Source: Chloroflexota bacterium
GTDB lineage: Bacteria > Chloroflexota > Ktedonobacteria > Ktedonobacterales > JADMIN01
Length of the DNA: 64,000 nucleotides
Direction of reading: 5' to 3'
Assembly: GCA_021323855.1 (NCBI GenBank)
Contig: JAJPKE010000010.1
Span: forward strand, 1-64,000
The notes under the pieces were generated by a model. That model was not told where the DNA came from. It saw nothing but the letters and a program-made list of their open reading frames with translations, and ran no database searches. A program made the position numbers and the translations under genes. This document shows positions 16,683-25,953 of the stretch, in pieces. Each line of letters opens with the position of its first letter. Positions within the stretch are counted from its first letter, which is position 1.

Positions 16683-17499
16683 CCGCTGGCGTCTCCTCAT
16701 TCATGTCGGGCGACGTTTCGAGTTCTTCAGATTCTTCAGCCGCTTTGAGTTCTTCGAGTTCTATGAGCGCGCGCTGGCTCACGCTGGTGCGCGCTCGTTT
16801 GGCTTTCTGGCCGCCGTTCAATGCCGTGGTGATGAAGAGGGTGCGATGTTCCGGCGCGGGACCGTGCTGGCGTAGCGCGTCGAGATGTGTTGGCGTGCCA
16901 TAACCTGCGTTACGGTTCCAGCCGAACGCTGGATATTGCTGATGGAGCGTGGTCATCAGATCGTCACGATAGACCTTTGCCACCAGTGAGGCGGCGGCGA
17001 CCGCCGGTACCTGCGCATCGGCTTTGACCAGGCAGCGCACGCAGGCGGCGCGTTCGGCAGGTGCATGTGGACGCACCTTGCCATCCACGATATACTCATC
17101 GGCTTCGATGCGCGCGATCAACTGATAGAACGCCTCGCGGTTCGCCCAGCCGATGCCGCGCTCGTTGATGAGTTCCACCGGCAGCGTGATGAGTTCCACC
17201 ACCAGCGCATGCTGCCTGATGAGCGCGACGATCTGGCTGCGCTGCTGGCGCGGAACGGTCTTGGAGTCCCGCAGCCAGCGCGCCTGTTCTCCCAGCCGCT
17301 CGGTGATGTCATCCGGTAGAATGACGCCGGCAGCCACCAGTGGACCCGCCAGCGCGCCACGCCCCACCTCATCCAGCCCACATCGTCGTACTGGCCGCAG
17401 CCGCGTTTGTGGCTCCTCGGTGAGTAGTTCGCTTTGTTTAATTGGCTCAATTGGTTCGACTGGCTCGATTAGCTGGTGTAGCTGGCGAGAGTCGTCCAT
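16615..17499 (-). CDS. rnhB: Ribonuclease HII
   Basis: Removes ribonucleotides and RNA primers from RNA-DNA hybrids. The catalytic core is seen in [14 protein letters not shown] (DEVGRG motif, Asp-Glu) and in [11 protein letters not shown]; a third acidic motif is in [10 protein letters not shown]. At 294 residues it is longer than the usual 200-260. The N-terminus has a [10 protein letters not shown] low-complexity segment and the C-terminus adds about 60 Glu/Ser/Pro-rich residues, the part that overlaps the convergent ybjQ-like gene. GAGGGG precedes the ATG at 17499. Downstream of rplS on the same strand, a common pairing. Confidence 0.94.
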   Translation of the reverse strand: MDDSRQLHQLIEPVEPIEPIKQSELLTEEPQTRLRPVRRCGLDEVGRGALAGPLVAAGVILPDDITERLGEQARWLRDSKTVPRQQRSQIVALIRQHALVVELITLPVELINERGIGWANREAFYQLIARIEADEYIVDGKVRPHAPAERAACVRCLVKADAQVPAVAAASLVAKVYRDDLMTTLHQQYPAFGWNRNAGYGTPTHLDALRQHGPAPEHRTLFITTALNGGQKAKRARTSVSQRALIELEELKAAEESEELETSPDMNEETPAASLAPERPLPPFHSTTPRSRRY

Positions 17500-17534
17500 A
17501 GGTGTTGCCCCTCAAATGGGCTAATATACCAGCA

Positions 17535-17571
17535 AGCGGAGACCGACCGGCCCTGCCGATGTGTCTCCGCT
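17535..17571 (-). promoter_or_regulatory. Hairpin between rplS and rnhB
   Basis: AGCGGAGAC and GTCTCCGCT form a perfect 9-bp stem with a 19-base loop in the 132-base rplS-rnhB gap. No T-tract follows on the coding strand, so attenuation or mRNA processing is more likely than full termination. Confidence 0.45.
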
Positions 17572-17631
17572 ATATCCTGTACATGCGCTGGCGCGAATGA
17601 ACGCTTACGCGCTACGGCTGATTGTATAGAA

Positions 17632-17985
17632 TCAGTCGCGGCGTTCTTTGAGGCGTGCGGCTTTGCCGGTCAGCCCGCGCATGTAATAGAGGTTCTTGCG
17701 CCGCACGACGTTATGGCGCACCACCTCGATCTTGTCAATCTGGGGGGAATGCAGCAGGAAGCTGCGCTCGACGCCGACATTATGCGCGATGCGGCGCACG
17801 GTGAACGCGCGGCGCAGATGGTCGCCACGCAGACGGATGACGATACCCTCGAACACCTGAATACGCTCGCGGGTGCCCTCAACGACTTTTAGATGGACAC
17901 GAACGGTGTCCCCGGATTCTAGCTCAGGGCGGTCGTCGCGGAGTTGCGCCTCCTCAACGGCCCGCACCAATGGTGCCAGCGACAT
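17632..17985 (-). CDS. rplS: Large ribosomal subunit protein bL19
   Basis: Ribosomal protein at the 30S-50S interface. Recognisable family segments include [24 protein letters not shown] sequence, [26 protein letters not shown] and [10 protein letters not shown], ending in a basic tail. The 117-residue length is normal. AGGAGG precedes the ATG at 17985, and a promoter is visible at 18018-18046. Followed by rnhB. Confidence 0.96.
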   Translation of the reverse strand: MSLAPLVRAVEEAQLRDDRPELESGDTVRVHLKVVEGTRERIQVFEGIVIRLRGDHLRRAFTVRRIAHNVGVERSFLLHSPQIDKIEVVRHNVVRRKNLYYMRGLTGKAARLKERRD

Positions 17986-18017
17986 GCAAATAACCTCCTA
18001 TGAGAGTGCCAACGCTT

Positions 18018-18046
18018 AGTATATCATGACGCTTGTATAGGCGCAA
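18018..18046 (-). promoter_or_regulatory. Probable sigma-70 type promoter of rplS
   Basis: On the minus strand TTGCGC (18046-18041) is followed after 17 bases by TATACT (18023-18018). This places the start about 25 bases before the rplS ATG. The -10 is close to consensus; the -35 matches in 4 of 6. Confidence 0.6.
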
Positions 18047-18167
18047 CGGGTACTATCAAGAAATTTGCCACGATTTTATAGGACTATTGCCTCTCTATTG
18101 GCAAAAGGTGAGGTTGGATACTGCTGGGTTAGGAATGGTGTGCGTTGCGCTGGCGTTGCCAGGTGCG

Positions 18168-18197
18168 TTGACATGCCTCGCTCGCCCTTTCTATACT
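18168..18197 (+). promoter_or_regulatory. Sigma-70 type promoter of the aminotransferase-serA operon
   Basis: A consensus TTGACA at 18168 is followed by an 18-base spacer and TATACT at 18192-18197. The predicted start near 18204 leaves a leader of about 120 bases before the ATG at 18323. This is the best promoter match in the window. Confidence 0.7.
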
Positions 18198-18322
18198 GAG
18201 GTAGAGTTTATCTCTCCTGTGTACTATGCTTGCTCTGGCGGCGGTGCGATGTGGCTCCGTCTCGATGGTGGCGCGCGATGTTTGCGCGCCTGTTCACTAG
18301 ACTTAAGAGGCGGATCATCCCA

Positions 18323-19456
18323 ATGGAACCACTGGAACAGAATCTTCGCATCCCTGGCCCAACGCCCGTCCCGCCGGAAGTGGCGGCGGCAATTGCCCGT
18401 CCCGTTATCAACCATCGCGGCCCGGAGTTCGCTGCGATTCTCGAACGGGTCACGGTGCAGCTTCAGCAGTTCTTCCAGACGAGCCAGCCCGTGCTTGGCT
18501 TTCCTTCCTCCGGCAGCGGTATGATGGAGGCGGCCATCGTCAACTGCTTCTCGCCCGGCGACGAAGTGCTGGCGGTGACGATTGGTGTCTTCGGCAACCG
18601 CCTTGCCAAGATCGCCGAGATCTTTGGCTTGCGCGTCACGCGGCTGGAAGTGCCGTGGGGGCAGGCTGCCGACCCACAAGCCGTCATTGCGCAACTCGAC
18701 ACGCTGCCCAACGTGCGCGGCGTGCTGCTGACGCACAACGAAACCTCCACCGGCGTCACCAATGACATTCAGGCGCTGGCCCGCGCCATTCGCACCCAGC
18801 GCCCGGACGCCCTCATCATTGTAGATGCCGTCAGCTCGCTCGGCTGCGTGGACCTGCGCATGGATGACTGGGAACTGGATGTCGTCTTCACCGGCTCGCA
18901 GAAAGGCTGGATGGTTCCGCCGGGGCTGGCAATGATCGGGGTGAGCGAGCGCGCCTGGGCCGCGACCGAACGGGCGACATTGCCGCGCTTCTATTGGGAT
19001 TTCCGCATGGTCAAGAAGTCGCTGGCGAAAGGACAGACCCCCTATACCCCGCCGGTTAACCTCTACTTTGGTCTGGATGTTGCCTTGGAGATGATGCGCG
19101 CCGAGGGACGCGAGGCCATCTTCACGCGCCACAAGCGCGTGGCTGATCTCACCCGCGAGCGTGCTCGTGCATTTGGTCTGCAACTCTTTGCGGAGCCGTC
19201 TCATGCCTCCAACACCGTCACTGCCATTCGTGTGCCGGCAGGCATCGAGGCGAAAGCCTTGACGAAGGCGCTGCGCGAGCGCGAGGGCGTCGTCATTGCT
19301 GGCGGACAGGAGCGGCTGGAAGGGCAAATTATCCGTATCGGCCATCTGGGCTACGTCCACGAACCAGAGATCAACGCTTGTATGGATGCGCTGGAGCGGC
19401 AACTCACGGCGCTCGGCTATCAACCGGAAACCTCGACGACGCCAGTAGAAGCCTGA
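18323..19456 (+). CDS. Class V aminotransferase (serine-pyruvate / alanine-glyoxylate type)
   Basis: PLP enzyme of the class V family. The cofactor lysine is Lys194 in TGSQKGWMVPPGL, with the PLP-contacting Asp in IIVDAVSSLG; the N-terminal NLRIPGPTPVPPEV is typical of the family. ATG 18323 is chosen because family homology starts there; an upstream ATG at 18230 would add 31 residues including a basic patch. Eight bases separate it from the serA region, so the pair likely serves serine/glycine or phosphoserine transamination. Whether it works on phosphoserine or glyoxylate cannot be told from sequence alone. Confidence 0.88.
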   Translation: MEPLEQNLRIPGPTPVPPEVAAAIARPVINHRGPEFAAILERVTVQLQQFFQTSQPVLGFPSSGSGMMEAAIVNCFSPGDEVLAVTIGVFGNRLAKIAEIFGLRVTRLEVPWGQAADPQAVIAQLDTLPNVRGVLLTHNETSTGVTNDIQALARAIRTQRPDALIIVDAVSSLGCVDLRMDDWELDVVFTGSQKGWMVPPGLAMIGVSERAWAATERATLPRFYWDFRMVKKSLAKGQTPYTPPVNLYFGLDVALEMMRAEGREAIFTRHKRVADLTRERARAFGLQLFAEPSHASNTVTAIRVPAGIEAKALTKALREREGVVIAGGQERLEGQIIRIGHLGYVHEPEINACMDALERQLTALGYQPETSTTPVEA

Positions 19457-19478
19457 ATTTCACTTGGAGAAACCGCCG

Positions 19479-21125
19479 ATGGATGATATACACCGCGATA
19501 GCCCGTGCATTCTCGTTGCTGACCCGATAGCTGCCGAGGGCGTTGCCACGTTACGCGCGTTCGGCCAGGTGAATGAGCGCCACGGATTGACCGAAGATGA
19601 ACTCATTGCGCTGATCGGTTCCTACGATGCGTTGGTGGTGCGCAGCGAGACGAAGGTGACGGCGCCGATCATCGAGGCGAGCGACCGGCTGCGCGTCATT
19701 GCGCGGGCAGGCGTCGGTGTAGATAACATAGACGTGGAGGCCGCGAGCCGCCGGGGCGTGGTCGTCGTCAATTCACCGACCGGCAACATCGCCGCCGCCG
19801 CCGAACACACTATCGGCCTGCTCTTCGCGCTTGCACGTCGCATTCCGGCGGCCAACGCCAGCCTGCGCGCCGGACGCTGGGAACGCTCGCGCTTCGTTGG
19901 CACGGAGCTGCGCAATAAGACGCTCGGCATCGTTGGCCTCGGCAAAGTGGGGCTGGAAGTGGCGCGGCGCGCGGGCGAAGGGGGGCTGGGGATGCGGCTG
20001 CTGGCGGCTGACCCCTATGCCTCGCAGGAGACCGCGCGCAAGTTTGGCGTCGAGCTGATACCGCTGGAAGAGTTGCTGCCGCAGGTGGACTTTCTCACGG
20101 TGCATACCGCGCTGACCAACACCACACGCGGCCTGATTGGTAGCGCGGAACTGGCGCAGTTGCCAGCATCGGCACGGGTCATCAATTGCGCGCGCGGCGG
20201 CGTGATTGACGAGACAGCGCTGCTCGATGCGTTGGAGGCCGGTACGCTGGCGGGAGCGGCGCTGGATGTCTTCACCAAAGAGCCGCCGGAGCCTGAATCG
20301 GTCGCGCGCAGGCTGATCGAGCATCCGCTGGTGGTGGCGACGCCGCATCTGGGCGCTTCCACTGAGGAGGCGCAGGTCAACGTCGCCGTGGATGTAGCGG
20401 AGCAGATTGGCGAAATATTGCGGGGTGGCGCGGCGCGCGCCGCTGTGAATGCGCCGCTGATCCTGCCGGAGACGCTGCGCCAGCTTCAGCCGTGGATGAC
20501 GCTGGTGGAGAAGCTGGGCAGGCTCTACACACAGTTGCACCCCGGCTCGCTCCAACGCGCTGAGTTGAGCATCAGCGGTGAAATCGCCAGCTATGATACG
20601 CGCCCGCTGGCGGCGGCGCTTATCAAGGGTCTGCTGGAATCGGTCTCAGAGGCGCATGTCAACCTCATCAATGCGCCAGTGCTGGCGCGCGATTGGGGCC
20701 TGGAGATCGTGGAGAGCCGCTCGACCACCGCCGAACAGTACGCGAATCTGGTAGAAGTGACGGTGCAGGATGGCGAGAACGCACCCGCGCACCGCCTGGC
20801 GGCGACGATCACCTGGGGCGAGGAGCGTGTGGTGCGGGTAGACCAGTACGCCACCGATTTCGCGCCGCGCGGTCATATTCTCTTCTGCCGCAATCTGGAC
20901 CGTCCCGGCATGATCGGGCGCGTCGGCACCATCCTGGGCGACGCGGGCATCAACATTGGGCATATGGATGTCGGGCCGATTGCAGGGCCGTCCGGTCGTG
21001 TGCGCGCTGCCGGTGGCGAGGCGCTGATGGTCCTCTCAGTGGATGACGCCGTGCCGGATAAAGCTATCGAGCAGATACGCCAAACCACGCATATTTTCAA
21101 TATTACCAGCGTGCAACTTACCTGA
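19479..21125 (+). CDS. serA: D-3-phosphoglycerate dehydrogenase with C-terminal ACT domain
   Basis: First enzyme of serine biosynthesis. It has the substrate- and NAD-binding domains (IVGLGKVGLEVARRAG at about residues 148-163, catalytic Arg in NCARGGVIDE and His in TPHLGAST), then an intervening ASB domain and a C-terminal ACT domain (LFCRNLDRPGMIGRVG) for serine feedback. ATG 19479 is preferred because GGAG lies 9 bases before it; a TTG at 19464 is in the same frame. Length of about 548 matches the long SerA type. Co-oriented with the class V aminotransferase. Confidence 0.95.
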   Translation: MDDIHRDSPCILVADPIAAEGVATLRAFGQVNERHGLTEDELIALIGSYDALVVRSETKVTAPIIEASDRLRVIARAGVGVDNIDVEAASRRGVVVVNSPTGNIAAAAEHTIGLLFALARRIPAANASLRAGRWERSRFVGTELRNKTLGIVGLGKVGLEVARRAGEGGLGMRLLAADPYASQETARKFGVELIPLEELLPQVDFLTVHTALTNTTRGLIGSAELAQLPASARVINCARGGVIDETALLDALEAGTLAGAALDVFTKEPPEPESVARRLIEHPLVVATPHLGASTEEAQVNVAVDVAEQIGEILRGGAARAAVNAPLILPETLRQLQPWMTLVEKLGRLYTQLHPGSLQRAELSISGEIASYDTRPLAAALIKGLLESVSEAHVNLINAPVLARDWGLEIVESRSTTAEQYANLVEVTVQDGENAPAHRLAATITWGEERVVRVDQYATDFAPRGHILFCRNLDRPGMIGRVGTILGDAGINIGHMDVGPIAGPSGRVRAAGGEALMVLSVDDAVPDKAIEQIRQTTHIFNITSVQLT

Positions 21126-21230
21126 GCTGAACCGGCTCCAAACCCGTGCGTTGACCTGACCGTGGCCAGCCAGTGACCTGAAGCGACTGGCCCAAATGGG
21201 TTGTGAATTGGCCTATTCTGTGCGGACCAC

Positions 21231-22028
21231 TTGGCAGCAAAGCAATTTTCCGCTATGCTGGCGACAGGTATCGTTCACCACACGTTACCCAAAGGTCAGG
21301 TGTACAGATTGACGATCTCTCAACGCAAAAACCCCGCCTATTTCAGCGAACACCCGGTACGGAGCGAACCGCTGCCGGCTCCCATCGGGCCGGACCCGGA
21401 TGTGATCGCGCGCGCGCATGATCTGCTACGCGATCTGGAACGGGCAACGTTACTCCTCACCGATGTGCTGGACGTGACGGGCTTTCCAGAACACGAGCGA
21501 CGATCAGATGTGGCGTTGCTTTCGACGGTGGCTTCGGGCTTGCCGCCGATTACGCTGGATGATCTGCTCGAATCGCTGCTCTTGCTGGCGGTGGTCTCCG
21601 GCCCAACCGCGCTCTTCCCTGAGGAACAGGCCACGCTCTCCGTGCCCGATGAGGCGCATGAACTGCTCTATCTTGTCGAGCCGCTGGTCGCGCTTGGCGA
21701 AGGGCACACACCGCTGCCGAAGCATGCTGGCGCGCGCCTGCGTGCGGCGCCGCTCTGGTTCTCGCTGACACAGCCCAAGACCGGCGCTGCGCTGCACGAT
21801 GTTGCTGCATCGCTGGATGCGCTGATGCGGCTACCGCTCCGCCCGCAAGAGTTGACAACGCTCGATGATCGGTCTGGTTTGCTCAACGCAGAGCCGGTGC
21901 GCGGCGCTGCTGTCATCCTGCTGGGCGCGCTCATCTTCGCCCTGGCAATTATCGCCGCCATCGCTTCACTCGTCGCCAGCGGTGGCATCCTGCCGTTCGA
22001 CATCCGTCTGAATCATCTCATTCCCTAG
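21231..22028 (+). CDS. Protein of unknown function with one C-terminal membrane helix
   Basis: The 265-residue frame has a soluble, Leu-rich N-terminal part (about 40-225) and a single hydrophobic helix near residues 232-255 (VILLGALIFALAIIAAIASLV), suggesting a tail-anchored topology. I do not recognise the family. The start is uncertain: TTG 21231 or ATG 21255, neither with a good ribosome-binding site. Convergent with yvcK across a strong hairpin. Its codon use resembles the neighbours. Confidence 0.6.
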   Translation: MAAKQFSAMLATGIVHHTLPKGQVYRLTISQRKNPAYFSEHPVRSEPLPAPIGPDPDVIARAHDLLRDLERATLLLTDVLDVTGFPEHERRSDVALLSTVASGLPPITLDDLLESLLLLAVVSGPTALFPEEQATLSVPDEAHELLYLVEPLVALGEGHTPLPKHAGARLRAAPLWFSLTQPKTGAALHDVAASLDALMRLPLRPQELTTLDDRSGLLNAEPVRGAAVILLGALIFALAIIAAIASLVASGGILPFDIRLNHLIP

Positions 22029-22052
22029 TTCTTAGCTTGCTTTCATCATTCT

Positions 22053-22119
22053 CAGCATTGTCATCATTGCGCCGCCCAACTGGCTTGCTAGCCAAAGTTG
22101 GGCGGCGCAAACAATGCTG
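22053..22119. terminator. Strong nested hairpin between convergent genes, enclosing the yvcK stop
   Basis: GCGCCGCCCAACT (22069-22081) pairs with AGTTGGGCGGCGC (22096-22108), 13 bp perfect. Inside it GGCT/AGCC closes a TGCT loop. Outside it CAGCATTG (22053-22060) pairs with CAATGCTG (22112-22119). The yvcK stop codon (22088-22090) lies in the loop. The position between convergent genes suggests a bidirectional terminator, although T-tracts are weak on both sides. Confidence 0.6.
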
Positions 22120-23242
22120 CCACCAAACGATCTGGGTCATGGCGGACGAGATGCTCCTGCGGGAAGGCCAGGAAGTTATCCACAATCACATCAGGGATGA
22201 GGCCGCGTAGCACATCTTCATCGAGTTCAACTGGATGCTGTGCCTGCTCAGCATAGCGCCCCAGCAGATTGGGCGGGAATGAGCCGTCGTGGACGATGAT
22301 GCGGTCAACGCGCCCGCCAAGGTAGCGGTGAATCTGGCGCGCAAAATCAGATGCCTTGAATCCGTCGGTTTCGCCGCGCTTGGTCATCAAATTGCAGACG
22401 TAAATCTTTTGTGCGCCGGAGGCATGGATGGCTTCGGCGACATCCTTTACGAGTAGATTGGGGAGGATGCTAGTATAGAGGTCGCCCGGACCAATGACGA
22501 TCATATCGGCGCGTTTGATGGCACGCAACGCTTCCTCGCAGGCCGGAGTCTCCTCGCTGAGAAACACCCGTTTGATTGGCGTCAACGGACCATCCAGTCG
22601 CTTTCCGCGCGTGTCAATATTAGTTTCACTACAGATGATTTGCCCATTCTCCAATTCAGCACAGAGGGTTGCATGTGAAAGCGTCACCGGCAGCACCTTG
22701 CCCGCCGTGTCCAGCAATTCCTGCGCATCCTCGATGGCGCGCAAGAGATTGCCCTCATTGATTTCCTGAAGCGCGGAAATAATCAAATTGCCGAGGCTAT
22801 GCCCGCTGACGCCCGCCTGCTGAGCGAGGAGTTGTGCCTCAGAGTCACCAGGATTGCTCTGCTGTTCACCGTCGCCCTGTTGGTTCTGACCATTCTGATG
22901 ATGCGCGCCGCCATTGCCATTGCCGTTGCTATTGCCGTTGTTCTTCTCGAAACGATAGGTGAAGACATCGCGCCAGAGGACGCCTTTCCGTGACAGCGCC
23001 ACCAGCGCCTGCCGCAGATCGCCAAAGGGCAACTGCCCAAACTCGTCCATCAGCCGGCGTGAACTGCCTCCACTATCAGCCATCGTCACAATAGCTGTAA
23101 TCGCGCAGGGATACCGCTTGAGGCTGGAGAGCATGCCGAACGGCCCGGTTCCACCGCCGATTGTGACGACATGTTTATTGGCGACCTGGCGATGCTGAAA
23201 CAGTTGCCAGTCCTGGTCCTGAATATCGCGGGCGCTCTTCAA
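22088..23242 (-). CDS. yvcK: YvcK/CofD-like gluconeogenesis factor
   Basis: Member of the CofD-like YvcK family, which binds UDP-sugars and is needed for growth on gluconeogenic carbon and for cell-wall homeostasis in Bacillus. Signature segments are VVTIGGGTGPFGML, IVTMADSGGSSRRL, LPFGDLRQALVAL and SGHSLGNLIISALQEI. The TTG start at 23242 is supported by AAGGAG 8 bases upstream. Odd feature: an Asn/Gly/Gln-rich low-complexity insertion (about residues 104-140) between the fold's conserved blocks. Length 384 is above the usual 310-330, explained by that insertion. Confidence 0.9.
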   Translation of the reverse strand: MKSARDIQDQDWQLFQHRQVANKHVVTIGGGTGPFGMLSSLKRYPCAITAIVTMADSGGSSRRLMDEFGQLPFGDLRQALVALSRKGVLWRDVFTYRFEKNNGNSNGNGNGGAHHQNGQNQQGDGEQQSNPGDSEAQLLAQQAGVSGHSLGNLIISALQEINEGNLLRAIEDAQELLDTAGKVLPVTLSHATLCAELENGQIICSETNIDTRGKRLDGPLTPIKRVFLSEETPACEEALRAIKRADMIVIGPGDLYTSILPNLLVKDVAEAIHASGAQKIYVCNLMTKRGETDGFKASDFARQIHRYLGGRVDRIIVHDGSFPPNLLGRYAEQAQHPVELDEDVLRGLIPDVIVDNFLAFPQEHLVRHDPDRLVAALFAPPNFG

Positions 23243-23652
23243 TGTCTTCGCTCCTTACTACCCGGCTGATTATTGCCTCATGTGTCTCATCACGATTCAT
23301 CATGATTCACCATGATTCACCATGTCGTGTCAATACGCGGTTCGCAATCGCCTCCCCAGCAGCCGGTATTTGGACATCATCCGCTCTATTGTATGGGGGA
23401 GGTGTTTCTTCTGGCAAGGACCATAGGATACGCAAGACTGATGATTTGCTGGATCGTTATTATGAATGAGATGATCGCTGGTGAAAGCCACCAGCGCCCG
23501 CTGCGCCAGAAACAGACACCGGCTGTGCTGCTGTGCTACAATGCGTGCAGAGCGTGGCGAACGCTGGACGCAACACAACCAGAGTGAGTTCACCGCATAC
23601 GCTGGTGCCTTGCTAGCGAGTTGACCTGGCCGGTGACTCCAAGGGGGATAGA
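23243..23652. other. Intergenic region with a 10-bp tandem repeat
   Basis: The gap between divergent yvcK and a Ser/Thr kinase gene. At 23291-23324 a 10-bp unit (CATGATTCAC and variants CACGATTCAT) is repeated about three and a half times. No gene is supported. It should hold the promoters of both flanking genes; TACAAT near 23537 is a possible -10 for the kinase. Confidence 0.5.
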
Positions 23653-25053
23653 TTGAACGCGCTACCGCTTTGTGCCAGTTGTCATCGGGAAGTGCCCGCT
23701 GGCGCCCGCTATTGCCCTGCCTGCGGCTGGGACCTGCGCGACGGTCGTGTTCGACCGCCTACCGGCCTGCTCCCCGCCAACCAGCTTCTCCACAATCGCT
23801 ATCGCATCATGCAAAAACTCGCGCAGGGCGGGCAGAGCGCCGTCTATCTCGTCCTCGATACGGTAGATGGCGGCAAACAGCGTGCCATCAAAGAAATGAG
23901 CGAGGCGAACCTGGGGCCGGTGGAGCGTGAAAAAGCTATCAACGACTTCATGCGTGAGGCTGAGATGCTGCGCACGCTGGATCATACGGCGCTGGCAAAG
24001 GTCTACGACAGCTTTGTGGATAGCCACAAGCATTATCTGGTTATGGAGTATGTGCGCGGGCATAACCTGGAAGATGAATTGATCGAGACAGGCCGCCCGC
24101 TGGAATGGGAGCGTGTGGCGAAGTGGGGCTGCATGCTCTGCGATGTGCTTGGCTATCTCCACAGCCGTGTTCCCGCCATCATTTATCGTGACCTCAAACC
24201 GGCAAACGTCATGCTGCTGCCAGATGGCAACCTCAAGTTGATTGATTTCGGCATCGCGCGCTGGCTGCATCCCTTGCGCGCGCACGACACCTCACAGCTT
24301 GGCACCGATGGCTACGCTCCACTTGAGCAGTATAACGCCCGCTCCGAGCCACGGTCGGATTTATATGCGCTGGGCGCTTCGCTCTATCATCTGTTGACGG
24401 GACGTATCCCCGAAGCCGCGCCGCTGCGCATCGCCGGCCAATCACTCACGCCGGTGCGCTCCATCAACTCGCGGGTGCCGGAGCCACTGGAGCGCGTTAT
24501 TTTGCGGTCGCTGAACCTGCAAGCGCAGGACCGTTTCACCGATGCGCAGCAGATGCGTGAAGCGTTGGAATGGGCGATCTTGCAGCAGAGCCAGGGCGCT
24601 GGTTCCCCAGCAGGGAACATGCCCGGCATGGGACCAGCGCCGCGTGCTGTCAACACTGGTTCTATACGTCCTCACAATGGCAGCGGGATGGGGCGCGCAG
24701 TGGGGTCCGGCGCTGTCCCCAAACTTCAAGTACGCCCGCTACGGCTGGACGCTGGCTATCTCGAAATGGATGATGTTGCAGTGCTGCTGCTCGAAGTCGC
24801 CAACCAGGGCGGCGGCAACTTGCGCGGGCGCACTGAGACGAATCTTGCCTGTCTCTCGGTGGAGCCGCCAATTTTGGACGCCAACGCTGCGACGCTTCAG
24901 GTGCGCATTGATACAACCAACCTCGTGCCAGGACCATACACCTGCCACCTGGCGGTGCGTACCAACGGCGGCGACCAGATCGTTCCAGTACGTTTCGTCG
25001 TGCGTCCACCGCTTGGCCCATCACATCAGGGCGCACGCTATTCTGGGCGCTAA
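23653..25053 (+). CDS. Ser/Thr protein kinase with N-terminal zinc ribbon
   Basis: The first 25 residues form a zinc ribbon (Cys7, Cys10, Cys21, Cys24). A Hanks-type kinase domain covers about 46-310: glycine-loop LAQGGQSAVYLV, Lys in RAIKEM, catalytic YRDLKPANVM, and LIDFGIAR. The HRD histidine is replaced by Tyr. A Gly/Pro-rich linker leads to a C-terminal beta-sandwich-like domain (about 350-460) seen in other Chloroflexota kinases. No membrane helix, so it is likely cytoplasmic. TTG start with AAGGGGG upstream. The target is unknown; it is followed closely by mtnP (21 bases). Confidence 0.88.
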   Translation: MNALPLCASCHREVPAGARYCPACGWDLRDGRVRPPTGLLPANQLLHNRYRIMQKLAQGGQSAVYLVLDTVDGGKQRAIKEMSEANLGPVEREKAINDFMREAEMLRTLDHTALAKVYDSFVDSHKHYLVMEYVRGHNLEDELIETGRPLEWERVAKWGCMLCDVLGYLHSRVPAIIYRDLKPANVMLLPDGNLKLIDFGIARWLHPLRAHDTSQLGTDGYAPLEQYNARSEPRSDLYALGASLYHLLTGRIPEAAPLRIAGQSLTPVRSINSRVPEPLERVILRSLNLQAQDRFTDAQQMREALEWAILQQSQGAGSPAGNMPGMGPAPRAVNTGSIRPHNGSGMGRAVGSGAVPKLQVRPLRLDAGYLEMDDVAVLLLEVANQGGGNLRGRTETNLACLSVEPPILDANAATLQVRIDTTNLVPGPYTCHLAVRTNGGDQIVPVRFVVRPPLGPSHQGARYSGR

Positions 25054-25074
25054 TCGCTACGAAGGAGCCACGAT

Positions 25075-25953
25075 ATGGTAGAACGCGCGCGTGTCGGCGT
25101 GATTGGTGGCAGCGGTCTCTATGCGATGGAAGGATTGACCGAGATCGAGGAGCGGCGTGTGACGACGCCGTTTGGCGAGCCAAGCGACGCTATCATGTTA
25201 GGCCGCCTCGGTGACGTTCCGATGGCGTTTCTGCCGCGTCATGGTCGTGGGCACCGGCTCTCGCCAGGCGAAGTGCCGTCGCGCGCCAATATCTACGCGC
25301 TCAAAAGCCTGGGCGTGGAGTGGGTGATCTCAATCAGCGCGGTTGGCAGCCTCCGTGAAGATTATGCGCCGCTCGATCTGGTCATACCCGACCAACTCTT
25401 CGACCGCACCAAGAGCCGCGCCAACAGCTTCTTCGAGGGCGGCATCGTCGCGCACGTCTCCTTTGCCGAACCGTTCTGCCCGCATCTCAGCGGCCTGCTC
25501 TGGAAGACGATGAGCGAACTGGGCGATGTGCGCGGGCACGAAGGCGGCACCTATGTGTGCATCGAAGGACCACAATTTTCCACCAAAGCCGAATCCCGCA
25601 TCTATCGCCAGCTTGGCTGTGACATTATCGGCATGACGGCGCTGCCGGAGGCAAAGCTGGCGCGCGAGGCTGAGTTGCATTATGCGACGATAGCCTGCGT
25701 CACCGATTATGACGTCTGGCATGAGAGCGGCGAAACCGTCACTGTGGAGATGGTGGTCGCTAACTTGATGCGCAACATTGAGAACGCCAAGCGCATCCTG
25801 CGTGGCGTCGTCTCGCGCTTGCCCGCCGCTGGTGTACCGCTCTCCTGCGGCTGCGAGAACGCGCTGAAGGACGCCATTATGACGGACCGCGCCGCCATCC
25901 CCGCGCCGCTCCGCGAACGTTACGGTTTGCTGGCTGGCAAATATCTTTCCTGA
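25075..25953 (+). CDS. mtnP: S-methyl-5'-thioadenosine phosphorylase
   Basis: Cleaves methylthioadenosine with phosphate in methionine salvage. Family motifs are VGVIGGSGLYAMEGL at the N-terminus, FLPRHGRGHRLSP, TYVCIEGPQFSTKAESR and IGMTALPEAKLAREAELHYA. The Met/Glu residues of the nucleoside pocket are in place. AAGGAG precedes the ATG at 25075. Length 292 is normal. A purine nucleoside phosphorylase role is a less likely alternative because of the MTAP-type GxxQFSTxAES motif. Confidence 0.92.
   Translation: MVERARVGVIGGSGLYAMEGLTEIEERRVTTPFGEPSDAIMLGRLGDVPMAFLPRHGRGHRLSPGEVPSRANIYALKSLGVEWVISISAVGSLREDYAPLDLVIPDQLFDRTKSRANSFFEGGIVAHVSFAEPFCPHLSGLLWKTMSELGDVRGHEGGTYVCIEGPQFSTKAESRIYRQLGCDIIGMTALPEAKLAREAELHYATIACVTDYDVWHESGETVTVEMVVANLMRNIENAKRILRGVVSRLPAAGVPLSCGCENALKDAIMTDRAAIPAPLRERYGLLAGKYLS

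Noticed and set aside
23291..23324. Possible CRISPR array
   Set aside because: The repeat unit is 10 bases with no spacers; no cas genes nearby.
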